From Antitrichia curtipendula (Eukaryota > Streptophyta > Bryopsida > Hypnales > Leucodontaceae), in assembly GCA_951230915.1 (NCBI GenBank), contig OX579636.1, positions 21,325,567-21,389,566 of the forward strand: 64,000 nt of DNA, read 5' to 3'. The notes beneath the pieces are model-generated. The model saw only the letters and a list, made by a program, of their open reading frames with translations, was not told where the DNA came from and did no database searches. This document shows, in pieces, positions 1 through 12,837 of the stretch. How positions within the stretch are numbered: the first letter of the stretch is position 1; each line of letters opens with the position of its first letter. Both the position numbers and the translations under genes were made by a program.

Positions 1-141
1 AAAAATACAAAACCACTTGTGCTAGGTTCCACATCTATTTTTCTCTTTCTGAAAAATGATCTCAAAGTATTTCTGTCCATGGAAGCCTATGAAAAAGGCA
101 AACCAGCCCTTAAATGTTGCTTTTAGAGCATACTACCTGAA
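1..141 (-). repeat. Partial MITE of the GGTAGT family, cut by window start
   Basis: This is the reverse complement of the left half of the elements at 32097-32508 and 34918-35325. Shared blocks include the A-rich stretch around 30-60, the half-palindrome near 95-115, and the terminal block ending in GCATACTACC at about 138. Only one end is present because the window begins inside the element. Confidence 0.75.
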
Positions 142-1537
142 GTCCAAGGAGTTTGCACATTTGGAAACGAAGCTTACTCTGGCACATCAGATATCTTACT
201 TCATGGCTGTTATTCATGTACCAAAAACTGATTAATTTCAAATAAAACCCATGACAACAAAAACAATAAGTCTTCCAATTCATTGAATGCAAAATCCCAT
301 TGACAATACAATTGCATCTTCCTGAAATGCAGCATAGAGCAAAGGGTAACAATAATCTAATTTCCTATCAATTCTATTTGGGCTGGAAGTTTAGTCAGCT
401 GTAGAGACGAGAGTCATATGTGGGGGGTGTTCCAATTGAAATTGTCACTCTTCTCCAAGTGAACAGTTTTCCTTGTACAAAGCATACACAGTAGTTGGTG
501 TACACTCCGCAATGCCTTGAAATAGATCCAAAACATAGATAGGTGGATGTGAGGAAAAAAAGAACAGGTAAACACATAAGGAATGAATTAATGCATTAGT
601 GAACGTAGCAATCTCTGTTGAGAGGTAGAACTTCAAATGTAGAATTCTCCTACCGCAAAGATGTGAGAATTGTCTTTCACTTTTTTAAGTAAAATAATAA
701 CACAGACAATGGTTCTATGAACCGAAATAAGAATAAAGTAGATAAAAAAAGAAACATAAAAACTTTCATAACATTGTAGCAAACTTAGTGTCCTTGTCAA
801 TGGCAATTCACAAGCAAGAATGAAATCATTCATGCCCCTAACAATGAACCTTAGCAGCTCTAGGATTTGTTTAATACCTTAGACGGATTTTTGGTGGAGA
901 GAGACATCATGCAATCCGTTTTGCATCTTCTCCTAACCCAATTCTTAAATGAGTCAATGTTGTTTCACAAGGCTCAATCCCCGATATCCATTAGGCACCA
1001 CCTTTAGATTGAAAAGCACCTCGGAAAGAATATGTGTGACATTCATACGGTGTTATGCTAAAGGGCCATATAAACCATAAATTCTACATGAATCAGCAAC
1101 AAGAAGTGAACTAAATTCTAATCCAAAATATTATAACGCTTTTGTTGCATCAAGCACCAAATCCGTATCACTTTCCTATTCAGCCGTGGCCAGAGCCAAC
1201 ATTGAGGTCATTGAAGAGTCAATTCTAGGAATCACACCCCAAAATCAAGTATAGTTTGAGAAGATCAGGAAGATCTACACACCAATTTCGTGGTAGTGGT
1301 TAGAATTTTGTCTTAGAACCACAACAAAGGAAATGAAAACACGCCTCAACCAAAATCCAAAATGGCAAGACACACGTTCAAGAAAAAGAAAAACATTCTA
1401 TGACAGTTGGAAGTTCAAGCAATAAGGCAGTCGGAAAAGTGAGTCCCAGCTCCAGTGGGTAGACACTAAATTCTCAAAAAGATAGCATTGTTCACATCTT
1501 TGAACAGTACCGTGACCTTTGTCCATTGCTTGCCCAA
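142..1537. other. Intergenic, no gene recognised
   Basis: Moderately AT-rich DNA. All open frames are short and without recognisable domains, and no splice-consistent gene model could be built. It ends at the target duplication of the CACTA-type element that follows. Confidence 0.5.
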
Positions 1538-2674
1538 CACTACAAGGGAAACAGTGTCCTATTTGACAGTAAATTTGACAGAATTCTGTCAACTCTACTG
1601 TAGATTAGGAGTACTTGATTCGGACATTGAATTGACAAAATTCTGTCAACTCGGCTGACATTTCGGACAAAGATACACGTCATCATGCTTTTTCACCCAA
1701 AAAATTGTAATTATTTGAATTTTTGCCACGTAGAAAGGACTGCCAGTTTTTCACATTTGCAACCAAAACATTTTTACCTAAAAAACAAATTAAAGTTTCA
1801 AAAGAACATTATGCATTTTAGAATTGGACTTCCATAACTTTAAACACTATTTTCAAGACTATTTTGTTAAATTAGCACTTCAACTTTGAATGCAACTCAC
1901 CTAGAAATTAGAAACGCTAAGAAGACAAGTTCTTTATACAAGTGGGTTGGTAAGAGGTAAGACAACCCATATGGGATGTGTAAATGAGGGTTAGGAGCTC
2001 CACCGCTCATAGTTTAGGAATAATGATTAAAGTGGAATTTTTAGACCTAATTTTAACATAGTAGAATAACTTTTTTTCTTAAACTTTGAACTAAGAAAAT
2101 GTGATATTTCAAACCAAATTTTATGTCCAAAAATCCTTTTGAGATTTGAAGCTTCCAATCAACAGTTGTAAGCAAATTTTAGTGAGGATGTTTGAAATTG
2201 TAAAAACAAGTGTCCCTTCCAATCCTTCACTGAAATTTGTCTATAACTTTTGATTGGAAGATTTAAATCTCAAACGGATTTTTGTACATAAAATTTGGTT
2301 TGAAGTACAACATTTTCTTAGTTCAAAGTTTAAGAAAATTTTGTATTCTACTATGCTTAAATTAGGTCTGAAATTCCACTTCAACCATTATTCCTACTTA
2401 ATTTTCACTAAACTATGAGCGGTGGAGCTTCCACTAGATATCCCACGTGGTTTGTCTTACCACCCTACCACCCCACTTGTATAAAGCACTTGTCTTTACA
2501 TCACTCGAATCACCATGGTAAACACACAAATTGACAAAAAAGTTGACAAGATTTTGAAAGAGGTTGTAATATGAACCACGTTGACAGAGTGCCAAGTTCC
2601 AAAAGTTATGGTGGTCATTTTGGACACTTTTCTATCAAAAATACAGTCAATTCGGGCCCATTTCCCTTATAGTG
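1538..2674. mobile_element. Non-autonomous CACTA-type element 1
   Basis: The ends are CACTACAAGGGAAAC on the left and the inverse of CACTATAAGGGAAAT on the right. A perfect 3-bp target duplication CAA flanks it (1535-1537 and 2675-2677). CACTA/EnSpm elements are known for CACTA termini and 3-bp duplications. The 1137-bp interior has no transposase frame. Near the ends it carries short TTGACA/TGTCAA repeats, such as the palindrome TGACAGAATTCTGTCA near 1570, and in the middle a large inverted repeat listed separately. Confidence 0.85.
1922..2497. repeat. Large inverted repeat inside CACTA element 1
   Basis: The left arm (about 1922-2194) and right arm (about 2217-2497) are reverse complements with scattered mismatches and a short spacer. 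Matching blocks include AAGACAAGT/ACTTGTCTT at the outer ends, the segment around AGCTCCACCGCTCATAGTTT and its complement near 2415, and the AAACTTTGAACTAAGAAAATG block and its complement near 2320. A transcript would fold into a long hairpin. A diverged single arm recurs at 31036-31314. Confidence 0.85.
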
Positions 2675-3957
2675 CAACCTCCTTTGTCCTCCAAAATTCA
2701 ATGTTTGCATTCACAACTTTCCAAATCACTAACCTTGCATATTTTGTATTGCATTGTTGAATTGCCAATCAATTGCGGTTCTCTTCATGTCGTTTTTGCC
2801 TTGTGTAATGCCTGCAAGACCAAGCTTTTTCAAATTTAGGAAATCAACAACCTGATGCGCATGAAGATTGCAAGGGTGCTATAGAACAATATCATATGTC
2901 AATTCTCTAATTTCAAATGCCATGTCCTCACACAACAATAGTATTCTCAATGCAAGGCAACACGGTGAGCATTGCAAACAACACAAGAATCCTGCAAAGC
3001 TATTTCTACCTTTGCCCGAACTTTTGATTTTAAAGACCCTCCTATGCAAAAGAATCCTCGCCATGATCGCAACAATTTTTCCTGTCCTCACCACATCACA
3101 ATCATCTTCTTTCCAACTACAAGGCCGCCCACCTACACCATTTCACCCATCCCAGCCATGTTGTCACTGCTCGCAAATTCGGCGGCATTTCAATTCCATG
3201 ATTATAGGCTTCGAGGCATGGATCAGTCCATGACAACCAACCCGTTTTTCTAGGATTAAGCGGCGTCTTGCTATGGACCTCCCGCACTTTCTTTGCAACT
3301 CAATTCAAATTTGAAAAAGAAAAAGTCACTTCAAAATAGTTTCAAAATGAACTGGTAACCATAAATGGTCAAGCCTTTGACCACATGTTAAATCCTAAAA
3401 GACCAATTGATGAAGTCCAATTTGGGCTTCATTTTGAGACAATTTGAGTAGGCCATTTGTGAACTTTTTTGGCGCAATTTTGTTACTCTTTGATCTTTCA
3501 TATCTCTTCAAAGACATTATATATATATATATGATGTCATCTAAACTATATTTTTCACAATATAATCAATTAAATTGATCCTTTCTAAAATTGGAATGCC
3601 TAAACCACCTTTAGAATCTAACCTTGTAACTTTGCTTCAAACTAAAAGTGTCCAACAAATGACTTCAACAACTTCTAGAGGACAGACCAAAAAAAACATC
3701 TATTCATTTGACATATTAGGTATAGCATGGGTGAGCAAGATTAGAAAGTTCTAGAAAGTTTGTAAGATTACGTATTTCCGTTTGTTGATTGATTTCATAT
3801 TTGGCCCATAATCTTGATTTGAAAAAACTTGTAGGTTGGTTCTTTCATTTCTAAGTTTATAATTCCAAGTATTAATTGCGGTTTCATGGTTTTCATGTTT
3901 GTTACATTAAAAATTCATTTATTCTTATTTACCTGCACACCAACTCATTTTTATGGT
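2675..3957. other. Intergenic, no convincing gene
   Basis: Short overlapping open frames lie at 2868-3253 on both strands, but none has a recognisable domain or splice structure. The segment around 2700-3250 is less AT-rich than its surroundings and could be an old gene or transposon remnant. The rest is AT-rich sequence without obvious structure. Confidence 0.4.
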
Positions 3958-4302
3958 TGCTAAAATCTGAGCCTAGGATCTTGAGCCTATAAGCCTAGGA
4001 GCCTAGGTTTTTATGTTATAGGTACTTATATTATAGGCACTTTCCATAGTTATAGTATATTTATTATAAAGATGCCTAATTATATTATTGGTGTCTATAT
4101 TATAGGCACCTTTCATGGTTATAGGATATTTATATTATAGGTGTCTATATTATAGATACCTATGTTATAAGCACCTTTCATGGTAATAAGGTACTTATAT
4201 TATAAGTATATATGTTATAGACACCTTCAATAGGTGTAGAGTACCTACTTACACTTAGGCTCAAGGCTCTTAAGTTTGCATTTCTAGGCTCAAATGTTGG
4301 CG
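3958..4302. repeat. GAGCCTAGG repeat element, copy 1
   Basis: The outer parts carry repeated GAGCCTAG motifs in inverted orientation (about 3970-4010, and the complement around 4255-4295). The middle is made of degenerate direct repeats of the type TATATTATAGGTACCTATGTTATAG. Related copies lie at 11411-11682 (inverse orientation) and 16412-16990. The ends are imperfect and no target duplication is clear, so the element class is unknown. Confidence 0.7.
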
Positions 4303-6599
4303 TCGGTGATTCATTTTGAGCAATTTTTAGAACTCTACAGTCATAGAATTGTGGACTAGCTTCTCTATATAACTAACAAGACAAAGTTTTTGGATTAAGT
4401 GAACTTCAAATTCAGTCACTTTGTATATTTTCAATTCATGACCCCATATAAATGAAATTTTTAAATTTATTTTTCAATGATGAAAACACAAGTCATTTGA
4501 TTTTCATATCATTTGGTAAAGAATTGAATTTATCTTAAATTTGTGAAGAAAATTGTGAAGAAAAATGCTATGAAATATAGAAGACGGTTACAAGACACCT
4601 AAAGGATTTGTCCAAAATTTACACCAGTTCTAGAATTTTGAAATCTATACCCATCCTAGATGGCACTTTTATAGTTTTGACTAGGCGGTTTGAACTTTGA
4701 AATGGTACATGGAATACCGCCAATTTAACAAAATTTTCCATCATAGGTGTATAGTTTTGATGTAGACATCACAATGTATAACGTATATCCAAGTCTTTCT
4801 ATTTTTCAAAAATTAATAGAAATTAATGATACATCTAAAGTTCAACTTGCACTAAATTAGTATTTAGTTTTGGACTTTTAAGAAAAAATTCACATATAAT
4901 TAATTATACGAGTTAAAATTTGACAAAACTCAATCAACCTCATTTCATATATTTAGCTTCCATCAAGTGCAACAAACATCATTTTTGTGGTTAAAATAAC
5001 AATAAAAAATAGAGCTAAAAGTTGCCAAATATAGTACATGATGATCCGTTGATTTAGCATCTTCATCTATAGAAAAGTCAAGAATACCACTAAGTGGGAA
5101 TTTCTTGTTTCATCCACATCAAATGCATGCAAGCAATTTTCTTAACTATGGAATGAAGCCGACTTCCTTCCCATGCTTTTGAGTTTGGTAAAGTCATGCC
5201 AAATATTCTTTGCAGAATTTCAAGGATAATGTCATTACACCTAAAGTTGTTTGCATATGTGTTTGAACATGCATGGATTCTATTACAATATTGGATCATT
5301 GTTGTAGAATACCATGTTCATCATTCAAAATATGGACTTTAAAGCACTTAGAAGTGAAAGCAACAAGTCATTAAGAAAAAAATGGAGCCTCTAAGAGGGC
5401 CTCAAAATCTGCAGTAATAGTGCAAAATCAACATATATAAAATGACATATATATTTTTTAAATCTAAAAATTTAAAATTACACTCTGACGTGGCAATTCA
5501 AGTATCGCACTGGACTGCAAAATTTTTACTTAATATTTGTTTTCAAAAAAAATTATTTATTATTTGCTCTACTTTTATTTAGATCTAGTGGACCTCTTGA
5601 GGTACCATTCTTTTCCTAGTATTCACTACTAAAAGAATTGAAATTGACTCAACTTAACTATACAAAACCCGTGTTTTATGTGATGTTTTCATTATTTTAG
5701 TAGACGGGTTTTAGTGAACGTCTAATAAAATAACTTGTACTTTAAGTCAATAATAACATTCAATGTAACATCCATATTGTACCAACACATTGACTTGAAT
5801 ATGAATAGTTGTTGCAGCAGTATCACCAAAGGTCATCCCTGATTGCGTGGTTGTTTGTTCCTAGCAAAAATGACTTTCTATTGTGATGGCAAATTAGAAT
5901 CTTATCAAGCTAGAAAAGTGACCAAGACTTCAATTTCAATCTTTGTATTTTGTCTCTAGGTTTGTTTAGAAGCATAAGTCAGATATGTAAGCATTATTTC
6001 AATGCTTGTTTAGGTGATTAGTTTAATTCCAAGTACACATCTTTTTCAAATGGATTTGTCTATCTCCATCTCAAAGATCATTCATTCAAAGTTGTCTAAT
6101 TCTAATGCACTTGACCTCTTCTTGGAGTTGTCTGCCTTGAGAGTAGTAGTTTTAATATACCTTTAGAGCTAACTAATTCTAGGGTATTTTTCATATAGAT
6201 GGAGTTTTGTGATTCCAATAAACTTGTCATCTAAATAAAGATCTTAACAATATATTGGAATTGTCTCATTTTAGTATATTTAATATTCTTTTGGAGTTGT
6301 CTAATTATCATGTAGTTTTCTTCTAGATGAACTATTGTGGCTAGTCTATTTATTACCTAGATGAACTTACCTAGCTCATTAAATAATCATTTACTCAGAG
6401 TTGTCTAACTTCAATAATCTAGATTTTTCTTCTATCTTGTACCTATTCTACTTAAAATAATTTCAACTAAAAATTATTACTATTATTATTTTTTTGAGAT
6501 AATTTTCCTAGACTTTCAACTCAATTACCCACCATAAAGATTTAAACCTCAAAAATTTATAGTGAAAAAATTTTAAGTTAGGAAGTTTTGAAGTCAAAC
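4303..6599. other. AT-rich intergenic, no gene recognised
   Basis: No coding region was supported. A small inverted-end segment at 5626-5717 begins CACTACTAAAAG and ends in the inverse of CACTAAAACCCGTC. It may be a CACTA-type relic, but the flanks show no matching target duplication. The rest shows only AT-rich sequence and simple A/T runs. Confidence 0.4.
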
Positions 6600-6852
6600 A
6601 ATCTAATCACGCACATTGCAAAAAAACTTGTTTTCATCACTTCAAATCTTCAATTGCAAATATCTTGCAATCTATATGATCAAAAGTTTTGCAATTTTTT
6701 CCACACATTATTCTATTAGTTAGGTGTAAGATTAAATGGTTAGATGTGCAAAAAAAATTTAATTTTTGAATTCTTTATATTCTTTGCAAAAAAAAGGACA
6801 ATTTTGAGTGTTTTTTATAAAATAAAAAAGGCCTTGGTCCTACAAGGGTTAA
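6600..6852 (+). mobile_element. Right-end fragment of a TTAA-bounded MITE (family B)
   Basis: The sequence matches the right parts of the elements at 11897-12837 and 57316-57899. Shared blocks are the one around ATATCTTGCAATCTATATG, the GAGTGTTTTTT block near the end, and a terminal CAAGGGTTAA at 6843-6852. The left end is not identifiable. Confidence 0.6.
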
Positions 6853-7474
6853 TCCAAAGCATATCAAGATGATCTATGGATCACAATTTATAATAGTTTA
6901 TTCAAAATTCATTTGTACTTTATTCTCCTAAGCTGCACTAACCAATCTTATGTCAACAAAAAAAAATTGAATTTAGATTACACTTACATTCATAGTCTTT
7001 ATTTTATAAAATTTAGATTTAAAAAAAACACCAGTATGAATTAAAAATTAGAGACTCCCTTAGAAGAATGTTCTTATCAATATATTCATTCAAAAATGAC
7101 AATGTCACTCCACTAAACAATAATACATTTTCGCAATTTAAAAAAAAATATCCTCTTAATTAGTATAATTCTTCTTAAACAATAATAAGCTACTAAAAAA
7201 CAATGCATTATCATAAGTGAGAGTGACTCCATGTCTCAAAGTAATTCAAAAATGTCAAATACTAATATTACATGCATTTCCTTTTTCATTTCATGAGTTG
7301 AAGTTGTTATACACTTGGCCTTTTGTAACACTACAAGGAAAGGGGTGTTTTAAGTGAGTTTTAAAAGTATAATCCTAGACATAAGATTATAAGTAATGAC
7401 CTTTTTAGTAGATTGTAAATATAATAATACTAGAAACACATGTATTTCTAGTAAATTTTTTATGTAAAATCTCC

Positions 7475-8455
7475 TTAACCCCTCACCACCCAAGGCCTAA
7501 CCATGTCAAAAAACAACCTTGCTTCTCAAGTGTTATAAGTCTAAATGTGAGTAAGGTATGAAAATCTCAACCGAACAATCTTGTAGTGTGAATGTTGTAG
7601 ATGGTATGAATCAAATTTGGGGTCATTTGTCCGTATAGATTGAAAGATTATAATGTTCTAGTGTTGAAAAAAGATGCTGAAATTTTCCTAAAACACATTT
7701 GGAGGTGAAATTCGATTTCTAAACCTACTCAAATGAGAAAACTTTAAACTACAAAGTGATTCAAAACCAAAAGACGTACACTTGGGTGGAAAAAAAAATC
7801 ATTCAAATGACTCATTGTGTTTGCAAAATTGTTTTGAAATGTCAAAAAACAGTGAAAAAAGTAGCAAAAAAACACATCTATGTCTGAACCTACCTCTACT
7901 AAAATGATTCCTAGTCAATCATAATTTCTTGGATTGATATGAAATTTTTACCACAATAACTAGACTAGTATGCACAACTTTTCTAACAAAAATTACTGAA
8001 AAAGAACCCTATCTAAAGAAGTTATAAGCCGCCAAAGTTCACTGTAATGCAAAAATGTCTGGATTTTGAACTTCGAATTGCTCCCAAGCATTCAAAACAA
8101 CTTGGATTGACATGAAAGTTTTACTACAATAAAGTAGACTTTATGGTGAACAAAACCCAACAAATTTGATTGAAAACTAACATTTGATGGAAAAGATACA
8201 AGCCCCCGAAGTTGCAGCCATCTCAATGCAGTGTGGTGAACTCAAATTGAACGTGCGAACTTTGAATGACTTTCAAAAACTCAATGCATCTTGGATTGAT
8301 CTGAAAATTTTATCACAAAAAATAGACTAGTATGAAAAACTTTCACAACAAATTTTATTGAATTTGGACATTGGACGCAAAAGTTACAGCACTTTGAAGT
8401 TGACTGCTAGACTGTGTGTGGACACTTTTGGTCCCCTTGGGCAGTGAGGGGTTAA
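7475..8455. mobile_element. TTAA-bounded MITE nested in CACTA element 2
   Basis: TTAA lies at both ends (7475-7478, 8452-8455), enclosing inverted termini CCCCTCACCACCCAAGG on the left and the inverse of CCCCTCACTGCCCAAGG on the right. A TTAA target and termini starting CCC are the hallmark of piggyBac-type transposons. No transposase frame is present. The interior has three tandem degenerate repeats, listed separately. Confidence 0.85.
7929..8415 (+). repeat. Three degenerate tandem repeats of about 160-190 bp
   Basis: Units start at about 7929, 8101 and 8289, each opening with CTTGGATTGA(T/C)(A/C/T)TGAAA. Each continues through an ACAATAA-AGACTAGTATG block, an ACAAATTTGATTGAA-type block, an AAAGTTACAAGC-type block and a GAAGTTGACTGC-type block. 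They are diverged from one another but keep block order. Confidence 0.75.
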
Positions 8456-8530
8456 AGATCATTACTTCTAATCTTATATCTAGGACTGTATTCTTAAAAC
8501 TCACTTAAAACACCCCTTTCTCTTATAGTG

Positions 8531-11410
8531 TAAAAATTATTTGGACCAATATTAACAAAATGATGTAACTACAAGGTAAATATTGTGGCACATGCTTGTC
8601 CCCAAAAATTGTCAACCTCTTTGACATAGGAAACTAAAATTAAACTTTAAGGATATCTTGATAGAACCATTCTTTTAGATGTTTCATTCACAATTGAAGT
8701 TCAACTCTTCATGGAAAAAACACCTTACAATTTTTCTTCCATGTAGGATTCAACATCTCAAAACAAAGTGCAATGTGATGTTTTGACATTTAGAACTATT
8801 ACCTACCTATTCTGGATTTTAGAATTTGATATAATTATCTACAGACTCTCAACAATGTTACATTAAGTGAAATTTTTTTATAGGAATTTAAAGCAAATGA
8901 AAAAAAGAGAAAATTCTCATTTCAATTTTGTTTAAGATCTAAAGATTTGGACATTCCAATTTTGAACAAAGAATGAAATACAAACATATCTCAAGCTTGC
9001 AAAATTTTGGTTTTCTCATTGATCTAAATGTTTGTTGATTCTTGTGTTAGTTCTTTTACATTTGTACAATAAATATTTTTAGGATTTTTTTATTGCAAAT
9101 ACTCTAGAGTTCAAGGGGTACAAGTAAAACTAACCTCAAAAAGTAACTTTTTCCAATTCCCAAAATGGCCCTTCAAAAAGAAATTTGAATAAATAAATAA
9201 AATATTATTAGAATTAGAACTTAATATTTTATACTTCGAGAAAAAAAGATATTGTGAAAATTACAAATATTCAATCTATAATTGATTTTGAAAAGAATTT
9301 TTAATTTTTGATTTCAAAATATATTGAAAAATATTGGTTAGTGTAGTAGGTGATCCAACCTTATGGATTCAATCTAAACTTACAAAATCTTTTTTATAAC
9401 TTTTTGTGTGAAGCCATCATCATCTAAAAAAATTTGATTACTACATTTTGTAATACATCTTCATAATTTTAGAAGTTTAAACTAGCCTCTTTGCAAAAGA
9501 GTTAGAGAGTTGTTGGAGCCAACTAAACAAGCCAAGTTGCTTACAAAATATTATGAAATTGATTCAAAATTATGCCAAGCATAATAATCAATGGCCTTCA
9601 TGCCTACCACCTTTCCTTGATTCCTTCGTGCATCTTGTTGATTACATTGAGTCTCCACCTGTCCATTTAGCTATTGATGAAGTATTGTTGGATGTAAAAT
9701 ATTAATTATTCACCATCTAAAATATATTGTGCAAACATAAGGATCAGGAAGATTGCAAAGAAAAAAAATATTTTATTCAAAAATAAATGTAGGTTTTTCA
9801 TTGGGACCTGTTCCAATCTCATAGACTCATCTAGTGTGGTTAGGCTTTGCAGCACTTTTTCCTAAGCAAGGACAGAAGAGAGATGAGTGGGCAAGAAGGT
9901 ACAAACAAAAAATCTTTCTCAATGAATAGTGCATCAACTATTGTCGACAATAGGTCAGCCTAAAAAGTCATGATAGGGGATTGTTTGAAACAGATACTTT
10001 TACCTTAAGTATTGTAGAATGAAGGTAGTGACAATGTATGGTTTTGAAAGTTATGAGTACCAGAATCGTTGGTTGCTACAAATGATTGGAAATGCATGGT
10101 TTCAAATTGAATTTTTGTATTGATTTAATTTGCTAATTTCAAAAAAACATTAGAAATAATGTTGTCAATATAGCTGATTTCTAGCCATAGCCATATTATA
10201 CCCAAAGGTTAGTTTTAACAACAATTTTGTGTTGAAATAGTTTCATCTAGGATTTAGACAATACAAAATGTGATTTTGTAACCCCTAAAGTTCTTTCATG
10301 TTTAGAGGCCCAAAACTACTTCAAAATACTAGTCCTCAAAGCAAGGTCAAAATCTTCATCAATAATTATTTAAAAAAAATCCAACCCTAGAATATTTTAG
10401 TTAACTTGTTCAACTGCATTGTCTTAAAATTTTAGAGCAAATATCCTTACCAATTGCAAGTTCAATGTACCTAAACTTTAAAATGTAGGCTTTTCTAGCC
10501 CTTCCCAAAGGTGAAGTTTGTTCTTTCAATATTTGTAGAAAAAATCTCATGAATATGTCCTACAACTTGTGCATTTTGAGACTATTTTGGAATTTTTTTT
10601 GAAAAAATGTGAAATAAAATAGAACCCAAAAGACTTTTATATTCACTTTGAAAAAATTCTAAAGTAGAAGGTGGTCCTAAATGAATGAAAAAACTAATAT
10701 GCTAATAACTTTTACAAGAAATTAAAAATTGTTAATCCCAATTGTGAGAATGTTTTAGTAAACAATCAATGTCCTTTGATTATTTTTAGTTGAAAAGTTC
10801 AAAATTGAGAGCAAAAGACTACTTTATATGATTTTTCTACCTTCATTGCCTACAAAATAAAACTCACTCATAACTTTTACCTCATTTTTTGGAATTAAAT
10901 GATTCTAATGTTTATGAATAGGCTTCAACCTATACAATCTTTCAAAAAATAAATTAAAATAATTTAGAATATATGTTATGCTATTTGGTTAGACATTGAA
11001 ATAAAAATATAAAAATAAAAACTTCTAACTTTTGCAATATTTATTGGAGCGACATTAAAACAAACCTTTACACATAGATTATGGTGAGTAGCATCCATCT
11101 TAAACATTTTCTGTAAAAGTTCCAAATTATGAAGCCAACAAAGCTTGCTTAAGTTTTCAAAAAGCCCAAAGTGGGCTCTTTGATCCTTTAGGGGGTATTT
11201 TTCAAATTTTTTTAAGTATTTTTTTTTTGTAGTGTACAATATTAGATTCTAACTAAGAACTAAATTGCATCTTCAATAGAAATCAACTCTTTTCTCCTTG
11301 AATATTGGAGTACAACTTAACTTATAAATAAAAATGCTACAAACCTAAACGGTCAAATAGATGACTTCATTGCTAAGTACAAAAACAAAGAATGCACCTA
11401 TTGATTCAAC
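8531..11410. other. AT-rich intergenic; possible small coding relic at 9530-9705
   Basis: Very AT-rich. One plus-strand frame at about 9530-9705 reads through a peptide-like stretch containing HNNQWPSCLPPFLDSFVHL and IDEVLLDVKY before a stop. It looks more protein-like than its surroundings, but I do not recognise it and it has no start codon or splice context. The end of a T-run followed by GTAGTG near 11220-11237 resembles a CACTA-type right end, but no left partner was found. Confidence 0.4.
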
Positions 11411-11682
11411 AACGCTAGGATGTGAGCCTAAAAATGTGAGCATGCAAACCTTGAGCCTAGGTGTAAGTAGGTATTCTATAACTAATGAAAGTAACTATAA
11501 TATACATACTTACAATAAAAGTATACTATAACCATGGAAGGTACTTATAACATAGATACCTCTAACATAAGTACCTACAACATAGACACCTATAATATAA
11601 ATATACTATAACTATGGAAGGTACCTATAACATAGGAATATAGGCTCCTAGGCTCAAGATCCTAAACTCACATGCTAGCAAC
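11411..11682. repeat. GAGCCTAGG repeat element, copy 2
   Basis: The inverted outer ends are GCTAGGATGTGAG at the left (about 11414) and the inverse of GCTAGCATGTGAG at the right (about 11680), with internal GAGCCTAGG motifs on both sides. The middle consists of repeated TATAACATAGGTACC-like units. It is inverted relative to copy 1 at 3958-4302. Confidence 0.72.
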
Positions 11683-11896
11683 CGTGCCTATTGATCTAGT
11701 AATTAGAGTATTTTGGTGACTACCTTGGTCATAGGGGTACATCCTTTCAAGGTGAACCATGTAACACTGCACCAACCAAAAAATTATCAAATGGATGACT
11801 TTTTTAATTTTTGTCAAAACAAAGAATGTACCTATTGGTATAAAAGATAAATCAATGTAGGAAAAACGCCTTGGTGATAATCTTGCCCTTTGAGAA

Positions 11897-12837
11897 TTAA
11901 CCCCTAAAGTCCTGAACTGCATTTTTTGGCAATATAGAGATTTTGGGCAGCTCACTATGAATGGGGTTTTTATATATTTTTCTTTGAACTTTTCACACAA
12001 CATGTGCCCAAGGAGTATCTTGAAGGCCCAACAATTTTCAAATTTTTTGACTACATGATCAAAAAGTTATTGTATGGTATGTAGATTTTAGCAACCGATG
12101 TGTAACTTGGGCAATGAAAAAAACTTCTTAAAAAATTATTTATTTAAGAAATAAAATTCTAAAATGATTCTCTAGATTTATATATATGTTTAAAGCTTTT
12201 GAATCATTCTATTTTGATTAATGAGATGAAATTCACGAGGAGTTTTAGTTTGCGGGTAGTTATAGAATCTCTACTCTAAGACAAACTTAGAAGTCCTTTA
12301 TTTAATTCAATTTTTTTTATATTTTTGAAAAAAATAAGAATGTTAGGTGTAAGTTGTTTATTACAACATTACAACCATTGGAATTGAAAATTTTCAATTC
12401 CACGCATAAATTGTTAACAATAATTTAGTATTTTGAATCATTCTCTACTTTTTCTACTTACTATTTTTTTCTATATATTATGCAATTCCAAATGATCTGA
12501 AATTTTTCAAGCATGTTTCCAACTTGCCTTGAAGAATGAACCCAAAGAAGCACCACTATTTTGAACATTTCTTCATACAAATGTGACCTTGTGAAGTGTA
12601 GCTGCCCGATTTTTCACAAGGATCCAAAAGGATTTTTGTCACTTCAAATGCTAATATCTTGCAATCTATATGGTGGAAATTTTTGAATTTTTTTTCACAT
12701 CTTCTCAAACCATTTTACTACAAGATACTAAGTTCACATGTGTCCAAAAATGTTTTTTTGTAAAATTTGGTATTTGTATTAGAAATGGCAGTTTTGGAGC
12801 ATTTTTGGTGAAAACATAGTCAAAAACCTTTAGTTAG
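11897..12837 (+). mobile_element. TTAA-bounded MITE, family B, long copy
   Basis: The left end is TTAACCCCTAAAGTCCTGAA at 11897. The right end near 12837 is the inverse of a diverged CTAACTAAAGGTTTTTGAC. Interior blocks recur in the same order in 56009-56670 and 57316-57899, for example GGCAATATAGAGATTT, the CACAACATGTGC block, and CTAATATCTTGCAATC. There is no transposase frame. The right TTAA has decayed to TTAG. Confidence 0.7.

Larger units (their letters stand above)
7329..8530. mobile_element. Non-autonomous CACTA-type element 2 with long hairpin ends
   Basis: The termini CACTACAAGGAAAGGGGTG (left) and the inverse of CACTATAAGAGAAAGGGGTG (right) are flanked by an exact TAA target duplication (7326-7328, 8531-8533). 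The inverted similarity continues for about 75 bp on each side, so the original element was almost a pure hairpin. A TTAA-bounded MITE (7475-8455) was inserted into its middle and accounts for most of the present length. Confidence 0.88.

Noticed and set aside
5626..5717. Possible 92-bp CACTA MITE
   Set aside because: The ends are only loosely inverse and the 3-bp flanks (ATT and AAC) do not match.
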